Below are positions 48,650-56,029 of a stretch of DNA of 64,000 nucleotides, piece after piece; positions within the stretch are counted from its first letter, which is position 1, and each line of letters starts with the position of its first letter. The notes under the pieces are model-generated. The model did no database searches. It was given only the letters and a program-made list of their open reading frames with translations, and was not told the origin of the DNA. Where the stretch lies: contig NZ_FRBH01000001.1 in assembly GCF_900142565.1 (NCBI RefSeq), forward strand, positions 1 through 64,000, in the 5' to 3' direction. The stretch is from Chishuiella changwenlii (GTDB taxonomy: Bacteria; Bacteroidota; Bacteroidia; Flavobacteriales; Weeksellaceae). The position numbers were made by a program, and so were the translations under genes.

Positions 48650-49198
48650 TTATGCAATCTTTTCAACTTGGTTAAAACTTAACTCTAGTGGTGTTTTTCT
48701 TCCGAAGATTAAAACCATCACTTCAAGTTTACGTTTGTCTTCAATGATTTTTTCAACTGTACCGTTAAATCCATTGAATGGTCCGTCGATAACTTTTACG
48801 TTTTCACCTACAATGTAAGTTACTCCTACAGAAGTTTCAACATTTTCTGCTAATTCGTCAACTTTACCTAACATACGGTTAACTTCCGATTGTCTCATTG
48901 GTACAGGATCACCTCCTTTCGTTGCACTTAAAAAGCTAATTACTCCAGAAGTGTTCTTAACCATGTGAGGAATTTCCCCTACTAGTTCAGCTTCTATCAT
49001 AATATAACCAGGAAAATGTACTTTTTCCTTTTGATATTTTTTACCGTTACGTATTTGAATCACTTTTTCCATAGGAACAACTATCTGTCCTACATAATCA
49101 TTCAAATTTTGGTACTGAATTTCTCTTTCAATATAATCTTTAACCTTTAGCTCTTGTCCAGCCACAGTTTTGATTACATACCATTTCTTTTCACTCAT
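48650..49198 (-). CDS. nusG: Transcription termination/antitermination factor NusG
   Basis: RNA polymerase elongation factor linking transcription with translation or Rho. The 182 residues comprise the NGN domain (KKWYVIKTVAGQELKVKDYI, FPGYIMIEAELV) and the C-terminal KOW domain (GENVKVIDGPFNGFNGTVEK, LSFNQVEKIA). It follows secE by 30 bases. Confidence 0.97.
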   Translation of the reverse strand: MSEKKWYVIKTVAGQELKVKDYIEREIQYQNLNDYVGQIVVPMEKVIQIRNGKKYQKEKVHFPGYIMIEAELVGEIPHMVKNTSGVISFLSATKGGDPVPMRQSEVNRMLGKVDELAENVETSVGVTYIVGENVKVIDGPFNGFNGTVEKIIEDKRKLEVMVLIFGRKTPLELSFNQVEKIA

Positions 49199-49228
49199 GA
49201 TTCTATAATTAAACGGGATGTTTATAAA

Positions 49229-49417
49229 CTAAAAAGCGCCGTAGATAGTATTCAGCATGTGTGTGAATATTGTATCTACAAAATATAAAAATATAGCTAA
49301 CAAAACTGTAGCTATAGCAACAATGATTGTATCTCTTTGTAAGTCTGAAAAAGATGGCCATGTTACATGATCTTTAAACTCTACAAAGGAATCTTTGAAA
49401 TATTGTACGACTTTCAT
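49229..49417 (-). CDS. secE: Preprotein translocase subunit SecE
   Basis: A 62-residue single-span subunit of the SecYEG translocon. MKVVQYFKDSFVEFKDHVTW, then PSFSDLQRDTIIVAIATVLL shows the amphipathic helix and the start of the transmembrane segment. It stands between tRNA-Trp and nusG, its usual position. Confidence 0.95.
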   Translation of the reverse strand: MKVVQYFKDSFVEFKDHVTWPSFSDLQRDTIIVAIATVLLAIFLYFVDTIFTHMLNTIYGAF

Positions 49418-49433
49418 ATCGTTTTTCTTTTAG

Positions 49434-49504
49434 CACGGGCACAAGGATTCGAACCCTGATCAACGGTTTTGGAGACCGCTATTCTACCATTGAACTATGC
49501 CCGT
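49434..49504 (-). tRNA. tRNA-Trp (anticodon CCA)
   Basis: A 71-base cloverleaf: acceptor ACGGGCA / TGCCCGT, anticodon loop CTCCAAA with CCA, T arm AGGGTTCGAATCCTT, discriminator G. The 3' CCA end is not encoded. It lies four bases after the tail of the tuf terminator and 16 bases before secE. Confidence 0.97.
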
Positions 49505-49508
49505 AGAT

Positions 49509-49541
49509 TAAAAAAGAGTGGTAATCAATGAAGATTACCAC
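49509..49541 (-). terminator. Terminator after tuf
   Basis: Minus-strand stem GTGGTAATC / GATTACCAC with a six-base loop, followed by TCTTTTTT; it abuts tRNA-Trp. Confidence 0.82.
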
Positions 49542-49569
49542 ATCTTCTTATTTTATATTTTGACTATAA

Positions 49570-50757
49570 TTAGTCTAAGATTTCAGTTACCTGACCAGCA
49601 CCAACTGTACGTCCACCTTCGCGGATAGCGAAACGTAAACCATCGTTTAATGCGATTGGTTGTAATAATTCAACTGTAATAGTTAAGTTATCTCCTGGTA
49701 AAACCATTTCTACACCTTCTGGTAAAGAAATTTCCCCTGTTACGTCAGTTGTACGTACGTAGAACTGTGGACGGTAACGGTTATGGAATGGAGTGTGACG
49801 ACCACCTTCTTCTTTAGTTAAGATATAAACCTCAGCTTTGAATTTTTTGTGTGGAGTTACAGATCCAGCTTTAGCGATAACCATACCACGACGGATATCA
49901 GCTTTATCAATACCACGTAATAAGATACCTACGTTATCTCCCGCTTCACCTCTATCTAAGATTTTACGGAACATCTCAACACCTGTTACAGTAGAAGTTA
50001 ATTTTTCTTCTCCCATACCTACGATATCAACTGCATCTCCTGTGTTAATAACACCAGCTTCGATACGTCCTGTAGCTACAGTACCACGTCCTGTAATAGA
50101 GAATACATCTTCGATTGGCATTAAGAATGGTTTGTCAGCATCACGAACTGGTTGCTCAATCCACTCATCAACAGAGTTCATTAAGTTTAATACAGTTTCT
50201 ACCCATTGAGGCTCACCGTTTAATGCACCTAAAGCAGATCCTTGGATAACAGGAGTGTTATCTCCGTCATATTCGTAAGAAGATAATAAATCTCTTACTT
50301 CCATTTCTACTAACTCTAATAACTCAGCATCGTCAACCATATCAACTTTGTTTAAGAAAACAACGATACGAGGAACGTTTACTTGGCGACATAATAAGAT
50401 GTGCTCACGAGTTTGAGGCATTGGACCATCAGTAGCAGCTACTACTAAGATACCACCATCCATTTGTGCAGCTCCTGTAACCATGTTCTTTACGTAATCC
50501 GCGTGACCTGGACAGTCAACGTGCGCATAGTGACGGTTAGCAGTTTCATACTCAACGTGAGATGTATTAATTGTAATACCACGCTCTTTCTCCTCTGGAG
50601 CATTATCGATTTGATCGAAAGCTTTTGCTTCTGAATAACCAGCATCAGCTAATACTTTAGTAATCGCTGCAGTCAAAGTTGTTTTACCGTGGTCAACGTG
50701 ACCAATAGTACCAATATTTAAGTGCGGCTTATTACGGTTGAAAGTTTCCTTTGCCAT
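49570..50757 (-). CDS. tuf: Translation elongation factor Tu
   Basis: GTPase that brings aminoacyl-tRNA to the ribosome. The 395 residues contain G1 GHVDHGKTT, the switch-I region [19 protein letters not shown]3 [13 protein letters not shown]4 NKVDMVD and the domain II-III motifs up to [10 protein letters not shown]. It follows the Gly tRNA gene, in the tRNA-Thr, -Tyr, -Gly, tuf order also known from E. coli tufB. It has an additional promoter of its own and a terminator. Confidence 0.99.
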   Translation of the reverse strand: MAKETFNRNKPHLNIGTIGHVDHGKTTLTAAITKVLADAGYSEAKAFDQIDNAPEEKERGITINTSHVEYETANRHYAHVDCPGHADYVKNMVTGAAQMDGGILVVAATDGPMPQTREHILLCRQVNVPRIVVFLNKVDMVDDAELLELVEMEVRDLLSSYEYDGDNTPVIQGSALGALNGEPQWVETVLNLMNSVDEWIEQPVRDADKPFLMPIEDVFSITGRGTVATGRIEAGVINTGDAVDIVGMGEEKLTSTVTGVEMFRKILDRGEAGDNVGILLRGIDKADIRRGMVIAKAGSVTPHKKFKAEVYILTKEEGGRHTPFHNRYRPQFYVRTTDVTGEISLPEGVEMVLPGDNLTITVELLQPIALNDGLRFAIREGGRTVGAGQVTEILD

Positions 50758-50823
50758 TTTACTTTTATTAATTTCTATTGTTATACTTCAATTAAAAAAA
50801 TAACTTTAAATTATTTTTAAGTG

Positions 50824-50831
50824 CAAAAATA
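50824..50831 (-). promoter_or_regulatory. Putative tuf promoter (-7 element)
   Basis: TATTTTTG on the minus strand exactly fits TAnnTTTG. The -33 side is only TCTTTA about 17 bases upstream. Transcription would start near 50819, giving a leader of about 60 bases. Confidence 0.55.
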
Positions 50832-50940
50832 CACTTTTTGTTTTATATAAAGATATTTATTTTTTGACTCGCGTTAACCTTGATTAAAATGTGTTTCAAC
50901 AACTACATAAAAGATTAACTACTGGATAAACCAGATTTTG

Positions 50941-51013
50941 AGCGGGAAACGAGACTCGAACTCGCAACATTCAGCTTGGAAGGCTGACGCTCTACCAATT
51001 GAGCTATTCCCGC
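50941..51013 (-). tRNA. tRNA-Gly (anticodon TCC)
   Basis: A 73-base cloverleaf: acceptor GCGGGAA / TTCCCGC, anticodon loop CTTCCAA with TCC, T arm GAGTTCGAGTCTC, discriminator T. CCA not encoded. Confidence 0.97.
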
Positions 51014-51087
51014 ATTTGCTTTAAAAATTGCTTTGCAAACTTACTGATTAATTCGCAAAACACAAAACTTTTAAAACTAAGTTTTTG

Positions 51088-51169
51088 TGGGGAGAGCAGG
51101 ATTCGAACCTGCGAAGGTGAAACCAACGGATTTACAGTCCGTCCTCGTTGGCCGCTTGAGTATCTCCCC
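51088..51169 (-). tRNA. tRNA-Tyr (anticodon GTA)
   Basis: An 82-base class II tRNA with a long variable arm (about TGGTTTCACCTTC): acceptor GGGGAGA / TCTCCCC, anticodon loop CTGTAAA with GTA, discriminator A. CCA not encoded. Confidence 0.97.
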
Positions 51170-51200
51170 AACCTATAATTTTGATCTTTAATAAAAATTG

Positions 51201-51274
51201 AGCCGATAGAGGGACTCGAACCCACGACCTGCTGATTACAAATCAGCTGCTCTAGCCAGCTGAGCTACATCGGC
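51201..51274 (-). tRNA. tRNA-Thr (anticodon TGT)
   Basis: A 74-base cloverleaf: acceptor GCCGATG / TATCGGC (last pair G-U), anticodon loop TTTGTAA with TGT, T arm GGGTTCGAGTCCC, discriminator T. First gene of the tRNA-tuf transcript. Confidence 0.97.
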
Positions 51275-51308
51275 TTTTATTAATTTAAAAAATCTTTATT
51301 TAAAAGAA

Positions 51309-51340
51309 CAGTCCGTTAAATATCTTTGTTTAACGGACTG
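51309..51340. promoter_or_regulatory. 12-bp inverted repeat at the start of the tRNA-tuf transcript
   Basis: CAGTCCGTTAAA and TTTAACGGACTG around an 8-base loop, touching the last base of the -7 box. It could be an operator, a 5' processing hairpin or the hpf terminator (only TTCTTTT follows). Confidence 0.6.
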
Positions 51341-51371
51341 CAAATTTACGCTGTTTTTTGAATTAACCAAA
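51341..51371 (-). promoter_or_regulatory. Promoter of tRNA-Thr-Tyr-Gly-tuf
   Basis: Minus-strand TTTG (51368-51371), 19 bases and TAAATTTG (51341-51348): full match to the Bacteroidota consensus at ideal spacing. Confidence 0.85.
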
Positions 51372-51408
51372 TTTTTAATATTTTTTTTTAGCTAACTCTA
51401 TAATTTAT

Positions 51409-51708
51409 TTATTTATCCCCAATTTTTTCTTTTTTTCTGATAATTAATTTTTTCAATGTATCTACCGATAAATCAATACATTCCTCAAAAGACTGTCCTG
51501 TTTTACTTACTAAAATGTCCTCTCCAGGAACTTCTAATTTTACATCTACTGTTTTGTTACTTTTCTCAGAAGTATTTTCTAATTTGAATGAAACATGCGC
51601 TGCTATAATTTTATCTGACAACGTTTCTAACTTTTCTAATTTTTTTCCTAAATACTCTTCTAAACCTGGTTTAGCATTAAAGTTTACTGCTTGAAAATTA
51701 ACTGTCAT
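51409..51708 (-). CDS. hpf: Ribosome hibernation-promoting factor (HPF/YfiA family)
   Basis: A 99-residue factor of the short type that binds the 30S decoding region and silences ribosomes in starved cells. MTVNFQAVNFNAKPGLEEYL, KLEKLETLSDKIIAAHV and the basic C-terminus LKKLIIRKKEKIGDK fit the family. The long-form dimerisation domain is absent. It follows xerC by two bases and is presumably co-transcribed with it. Confidence 0.88.
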   Translation of the reverse strand: MTVNFQAVNFNAKPGLEEYLGKKLEKLETLSDKIIAAHVSFKLENTSEKSNKTVDVKLEVPGEDILVSKTGQSFEECIDLSVDTLKKLIIRKKEKIGDK

Positions 51709-51710
51709 AA

Positions 51711-52610
51711 TTACTCTTTTTTTTGCTCACGTGGGTGAGCCTTGTTAAACACTTTTTTTAAGTTTTCTATACTCCCATGTGTATAGATTTGAGTAGATGA
51801 CAAACTTGAATGCCCCAAAATATCTTTTACTGCATTCAGATCTGCTCCAGAATCTAACATATGGGTTGCAAAAGAATGTCTCAACATATGAGGACTCTTC
51901 TTATGCTTTACACTTATAAGACTAAGATAGTATTTTACTTTTGAATAAACAAGATTATCGTACAAAGGTTTTCCTTTTTCAGTTACAAAAACATTCGTAC
52001 ATTGTATTGTTATTTCGTTATTTTTTCTAGTATTGTAGCATCTAATATCTTCTAATAAGAAAGAGGAAATAGGAATTATTCTTTCCTTATTTCTTTTCCC
52101 CAAAACTTTAATGGATAATGTTTCAGCATCGATATCATTTTCTTTTAAACCTATTAATTCTGCTCTACGTATTCCTGTTTGATACATCATATCAATCATT
52201 AAACGATCTCGAGTTCCTTCAAAGGTATCAGGAAATAAATCATCATTATTCAGAAGATCATTTAACTCAGCCTCTGTAAAAGGTATTAAGACTTGTTTGG
52301 TTTGTTTTAAAGAATGAATTTGTTCTATAGGATTAACAGTTAAGTATTTTTCTCTTATAAGATATTTAAAGAAACTACGTAAGGCACTTAGTTTACGATT
52401 AACTGTTTTTTCAGATTTTTTAAGTTCTGTTAAGTGCATTATAAATGCACGTATATGATTTTTTGTTGCAGATTGTATTTCTAGTGAATTTTCTTCTCCT
52501 TGATAAAAAGCTATAAAATCATCCAAATCTCTTTTATAACTTGTAATTGTTAGCGTAGAATAGTTTTTCTCGAACGCTAGATAATCTAAAAATTGTTGAG
52601 TTAATTCCAT
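51711..52610 (-). CDS. xerC: Tyrosine recombinase XerC/XerD type
   Basis: Site-specific recombinase that resolves chromosome dimers at dif. The 299 residues have the N-terminal SAM-like core-binding domain (1-85) and the catalytic domain with the first arginine in YQTGIRRAELIGL near 148, HMLRHSFATHML near 242-253 (HxxR), ILGHSSLSSTQIYTH with the second histidine and the nucleophilic tyrosine near 275. The standing between rpsU and hpf and the house-keeping length speak for a chromosomal Xer protein and not a mobile-element integrase; XerC or XerD cannot be told apart here. Confidence 0.88.
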   Translation of the reverse strand: MELTQQFLDYLAFEKNYSTLTITSYKRDLDDFIAFYQGEENSLEIQSATKNHIRAFIMHLTELKKSEKTVNRKLSALRSFFKYLIREKYLTVNPIEQIHSLKQTKQVLIPFTEAELNDLLNNDDLFPDTFEGTRDRLMIDMMYQTGIRRAELIGLKENDIDAETLSIKVLGKRNKERIIPISSFLLEDIRCYNTRKNNEITIQCTNVFVTEKGKPLYDNLVYSKVKYYLSLISVKHKKSPHMLRHSFATHMLDSGADLNAVKDILGHSSLSSTQIYTHGSIENLKKVFNKAHPREQKKE

Positions 52611-52653
52611 AAAAAAACCTATTCATCAAAGTTACAACTTTAATAAATAGGTT
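52611..52653 (-). terminator. Terminator after rpsU
   Basis: Minus-strand stem AACCTATT..AAAGTT / AACTTT..AATAGGTT with a small internal mismatch, followed by seven Ts directly in front of the xerC start. Confidence 0.8.
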
Positions 52654-52690
52654 AATAGAAATTAATCTCTATATTGTTTAAAACAGCTAT

Positions 52691-52885
52691 CTAAGCTTCT
52701 TCTTGACTAACGATAGCTTGTTTGTAGATTGCTCTACTAATTTGCTGTCTTTTTGTTACAGAAGGCTTTGTAAATTGTTGACGTGCTCTTAATTGACGTA
52801 CAACACCTGTTTTATCAAATTTTCTTTTGTATTTCTTTAGAGCTCTTTCGATTGACTCTCCGTCTTTTACTGGTATAATCAACAT
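52691..52885 (-). CDS. rpsU: 30S ribosomal protein S21
   Basis: A 64-residue small-subunit protein: MLIIPVKDGESIERALKKYK, RKFDKTGVVRQLRARQQFTK, then PSVTKRQQISRAIYKQA. The frame is open to 52915, but that ATG lies within the -7 box of the promoter and cannot be on the mRNA; family members start at MLIIPVK, so 52885 is chosen. S21 contacts the anti-Shine-Dalgarno region of 16S rRNA, of interest in a lineage that rarely uses Shine-Dalgarno sites. Confidence 0.95.
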   Translation of the reverse strand: MLIIPVKDGESIERALKKYKRKFDKTGVVRQLRARQQFTKPSVTKRQQISRAIYKQAIVSQEEA

Positions 52886-52912
52886 AATTTTATCTATTTC
52901 TTTTTGAGAATG

Positions 52913-52943
52913 CAAATATACAACTCTTTAGTAATTAAACAAA
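52913..52943 (-). promoter_or_regulatory. Promoter of rpsU
   Basis: Minus-strand TTTG (52940-52943), exactly 19 bases and TATATTTG (52913-52920). One of the clearest consensus promoters in the window; the leader is about 20 bases. Confidence 0.9.
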
Positions 52944-52953
52944 TCGTTTTGAA

Positions 52954-54096
52954 TTAATCTTTCAAAATATTTCTTCCAATTACTAGTTTCTGAATCTCTG
53001 TAGTTCCTTCTCCAATAGTACATAGCTTAGAGTCTCTGTAGAATTTCTCTACTGGAAAATCTTTTGTATATCCATAACCACCAAATATTTGCACTGCTTC
53101 ATTTGATATTTTTACACATGCTTCTGATGCATAATATTTCGCCATTGCCCCCTCAGTAGTCATTGGCTTTTTATTATTTTTTAAATAAGATGCTTTGCGA
53201 ATTAATAATTCTGATGCCTCAATTTCTGTAACCATTTCAGCCAATTTAAAATTAATTGCTTGAAAATTTGCGATTGCAGTTCCAAATTGATGGCGCTCTT
53301 GTGCGTATTTTAATGACGCTTTATAAGCTCCTTTTGCAATCCCTAAAGATAATGCTGCAATAGAGATACGACCTCCATCTAAAACTTTTAAAGCTTGTTT
53401 AAAACCATCACCAACATTTCCTAATCTATTTGCATCTGGAATTCTTACATTATCAAATATTAGTTCAGCAGTTTCTGACGCACGCATTCCTAATTTATTT
53501 TCTTTTTTACCAGAAGAAAATCCTAATGTTCCTTTTTCAATTACGAAAGCAGTTGCATTATTCTTTGCTCCTTTTTCTCCAGTTCTTGTCATTACAACCG
53601 CTACATCTCCTGAGATTGCATGTGTAATAAAGTTTTTTGCTCCATTAATTACCCATTCATCACCATCTTTAACTGCAGTTGTAGACATTCCTCCAGCATC
53701 TGATCCTGTATTATGCTCTGTTAATCCCCAAGCTCCAATCCACTCAGCAGAAGCTAACTTAGGTAACCAGCGTTGTTTTTGTTCTTCGTTTCCGAATTCT
53801 AAAATATGATTTGTACAAAGCGAATTATGCGCTGCTACAGATAATCCAATTGAAGGATCTACTTGAGAAATTTCGTCAACAATCGTTACATATTCGTCAT
53901 AAGACAATCCACTTCCTCCGTATTCTTCAGGAACTACAATTCCCATAAATCCCATTTTACCTAATTCTTTGAAGACTTCAACAGGAAAAGTTTGCGCTTC
54001 ATCCCACTCCATTATATAAGGCTCAATGTATTGTTTTGCAAAATCTTTTGCTGATTGAGCAATTAAGGATAGATTTTCATTTTCTAAGAAATTCAT
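52954..54096 (-). CDS. Acyl-CoA dehydrogenase
   Basis: FAD enzyme of fatty-acid or branched-chain amino-acid oxidation that delivers electrons to EtfAB (8766-10488). The 380 residues show the family domains: N-terminal helices (1-120), beta domain with WGLTEHNTGSDAGGMST and WVINGAKNFITHA, and the C-terminal helical domain with GYTKDFPVEKFYRDSKLCTI and the catalytic glutamate in IGEGTTEIQKLVIGR. The glutamate position is that of short- and medium-chain enzymes. Chain-length preference is not predictable. Confidence 0.93.
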   Translation of the reverse strand: MNFLENENLSLIAQSAKDFAKQYIEPYIMEWDEAQTFPVEVFKELGKMGFMGIVVPEEYGGSGLSYDEYVTIVDEISQVDPSIGLSVAAHNSLCTNHILEFGNEEQKQRWLPKLASAEWIGAWGLTEHNTGSDAGGMSTTAVKDGDEWVINGAKNFITHAISGDVAVVMTRTGEKGAKNNATAFVIEKGTLGFSSGKKENKLGMRASETAELIFDNVRIPDANRLGNVGDGFKQALKVLDGGRISIAALSLGIAKGAYKASLKYAQERHQFGTAIANFQAINFKLAEMVTEIEASELLIRKASYLKNNKKPMTTEGAMAKYYASEACVKISNEAVQIFGGYGYTKDFPVEKFYRDSKLCTIGEGTTEIQKLVIGRNILKD

Positions 54097-54236
54097 TTTT
54101 TTGAGTTTTATTTTAGACTAATCATCAAAAGTAATAAAAATACTCTAAGCGCTAAATTTTTATTTTTCGATTATTTTTAATCATTAAAAACTACTGGCTA
54201 TCAGTGGCTTTAAGTTAAAAATAAATTCAAAATTTC

Positions 54237-54278
54237 AAAATGTTTAAAGTCATTTCTTCTTATGACTTTAAACATTTT
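54237..54278. promoter_or_regulatory. 17-bp inverted repeat in the ACAD-ompW divergent region
   Basis: AAAATGTTTAAAGTCAT and its exact complement around the loop TTCTTCTT. It covers the place of the -33 element for a TATATCTG box at 54291-54298 of the ompW gene, so it may be an operator; it could also be a hairpin of an unannotated transcript. Confidence 0.5.
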
Positions 54279-54329
54279 AATTCGGACTTATATATCTGAA
54301 TTTAGCCAAAGAATTATAAAACAAACATT

Positions 54330-54974
54330 ATGAAGAAAGGATTAATATTACTAGGGGCATTTTTTACATCAGTATTATCATTTGGGCAAGAAGCTGGTGA
54401 GTTACATATGCGTGTAAGAGCAACTGGAGTAGTACCTATGGAAGATGCAAAGATTGATGTTATAGGTGGTAATGTAGCTGTTACAAATAACCTTATTCCT
54501 GAAATAGATTTCACATATTATATTACTAAAAACATTGCTGCGGAATTAATTTTAGGAACTTCTAAACATGAGGTTGTTGCAGTAAATACTGCTTTAGGAA
54601 ATTTAGATTTGGGACGAGTAATGTTATTACCACCAACTGTAAATGTGCAATACCATTTCTATCCGACTAAAAATCTGAAACCTTATCTTGGTGCTGGTGT
54701 TAATTACACTATTTTCTACGATCAAGGGCAAGGTAAAGGAAGAAATGCAGCTGTAACTGATGTTAAATATGATAACAATATTGGTTTTGGATTCCAATTA
54801 GGATTTGATTATAAAATAAATGATAAACTATATTGGAATGTAGATGTTAAAAAATTATACTTAAATACTGATGTTACTGTTGGTGCTGCATTAGATCAAC
54901 AAGTTTACGTACCTGCAAAAGTAGATTTAAATCCATGGTTAATTAGTACTGGTATAGGATTTAAATTATTCTAA
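54330..54974 (+). CDS. Outer-membrane protein OmpW family
   Basis: A 214-residue eight-stranded barrel with a signal peptide (about 1-19, cut before QEAGE). ELHMRVRATGVVPMEDAKID, the middle ELILGTSKHEV, PPTVNVQYHFYPTKNLKPYL and GAGVNYTIFY are characteristic of OmpW, and the chain ends in IGFKLF. OmpW forms narrow hydrophobic channels; substrates here are unknown. It is divergent from the acyl-CoA dehydrogenase and ends at a convergent terminator. Confidence 0.9.
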   Translation: MKKGLILLGAFFTSVLSFGQEAGELHMRVRATGVVPMEDAKIDVIGGNVAVTNNLIPEIDFTYYITKNIAAELILGTSKHEVVAVNTALGNLDLGRVMLLPPTVNVQYHFYPTKNLKPYLGAGVNYTIFYDQGQGKGRNAAVTDVKYDNNIGFGFQLGFDYKINDKLYWNVDVKKLYLNTDVTVGAALDQQVYVPAKVDLNPWLISTGIGFKLF

Positions 54975-55017
54975 ATATACTCACCTAATCTTTTTATATA
55001 TTATTATTTTAATGACA

Positions 55018-55050
55018 AAAAAAGGAGAAACGTTTGTTTCTCCTTTTTTT
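55018..55050. terminator. Bidirectional terminator
   Basis: Perfect 14-bp inverted repeat (AAAAAAGGAGAAAC and complement, loop GTTT) with T runs on both sides, between ompW and the cation transporter. Confidence 0.92.
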
Positions 55051-55972
55051 ATTCTTCTTTATTATCTTCTATTTTATTATTCCTAAAATACTCTCTAACC
55101 GAAAGAAATGTTGGTTCTATATGCACTAAAACATCTTTTATCTGCGGCATTTGTTCTTGTACAGCATCTTTAAGATTATGACTTATCTTGTGACCTTCCA
55201 CAACAGAAATATCTCCGTCTACAATTGCATGTAAATCAACATAATAATTCATTCCGTTTTTACGAACATTACATTTTTCTGTCGCCATAACACCTGGAAC
55301 ATGACTTGCTATTTCTCTTATTTGTTCTATTTCTGCTTCATATAATTGCTCATCCATAATTTCTCCAAGAGCTGGACGAAGAATTTTATAAGCATTAAAC
55401 AAAATAATTCCAGAAGCAAAAAGCGCAGCAATATCATCTGCAGCTTCCCATCCATCTCCCATTACTAAAGAAATAGATATTCCGATAAAAGCCATTAACG
55501 ATGTAATTGCATCTGAACGGTGGTGCCAAGCATCTGCTTTTAATGAAGAACTATTCGTTTCACGACTTTTTCTCATTACATAATGAAAAGACGATTCTTT
55601 AAACAAAATAATTCCACCTAAGACCAATAAAGTAAATGGTGCTGGTTGATGATGTGGGGTAATAATATTATTGATACTTTCTTTGGCAATAATAATTGCA
55701 GAACCTACTAAGAAACTTACAACTAAAAATGTAATTAATGCCTCAGCTTTTCCATGTCCATAAGGGTGATTTTCGTCTGCAGGACGAGAGGAGTATCGTA
55801 ATCCAAAAAATACAAATATTGATGAAAAAACATCCGCAGAAGATTCTATTGCATCTGCAATAAGTGCATAAGAGTTACCAAAATAACCTGCTAAAAATTT
55901 AATCACAGCCATAAAAGTATTTCCTATAATACTAAATATAGAAGCTTTGATTGCTTTTTCTGAATTATCCAT
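55049..55972 (-). CDS. Cation diffusion facilitator (YiiP/FieF-like metal exporter)
   Basis: Inner-membrane proton-coupled exporter of divalent metals such as Zn or Fe. The 307 residues have about six membrane helices (1-215) and a C-terminal cytoplasmic metal-sensing domain (220-295). Transport-site residues are visible in ADAIESSADVFSS and DAWHHRSDAITS (HxxxD), together with the loop motif HPYGHGKAEAL. The metal cannot be told from sequence. It lies downstream of pruA, separated by a terminator. Confidence 0.9.
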   Translation of the reverse strand: MDNSEKAIKASIFSIIGNTFMAVIKFLAGYFGNSYALIADAIESSADVFSSIFVFFGLRYSSRPADENHPYGHGKAEALITFLVVSFLVGSAIIIAKESINNIITPHHQPAPFTLLVLGGIILFKESSFHYVMRKSRETNSSSLKADAWHHRSDAITSLMAFIGISISLVMGDGWEAADDIAALFASGIILFNAYKILRPALGEIMDEQLYEAEIEQIREIASHVPGVMATEKCNVRKNGMNYYVDLHAIVDGDISVVEGHKISHNLKDAVQEQMPQIKDVLVHIEPTFLSVREYFRNNKIEDNKEE

Positions 55973-55975
55973 TAT

Positions 55976-56010
55976 AAAAAAAATTAGCCCTACAAATGTA
56001 AGGCTAATTT
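55976..56010 (-). terminator. Terminator after pruA
   Basis: Minus-strand stem AAATTAGCC / GGCTAATTT with an inner TTACA / TGTAG pairing, followed by Ts, just before the cation transporter start. Confidence 0.82.
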
Positions 56011-56029
56011 TGATTGATATTTCTTAAAT

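Noticed and set aside
51711-52610. Tyrosine recombinase as integrase of a mobile element next to tRNA genes
   Set aside because: It lies between rpsU and hpf, has the length and motifs of housekeeping Xer proteins, and no element genes or att-like repeats are seen at the tRNA genes.
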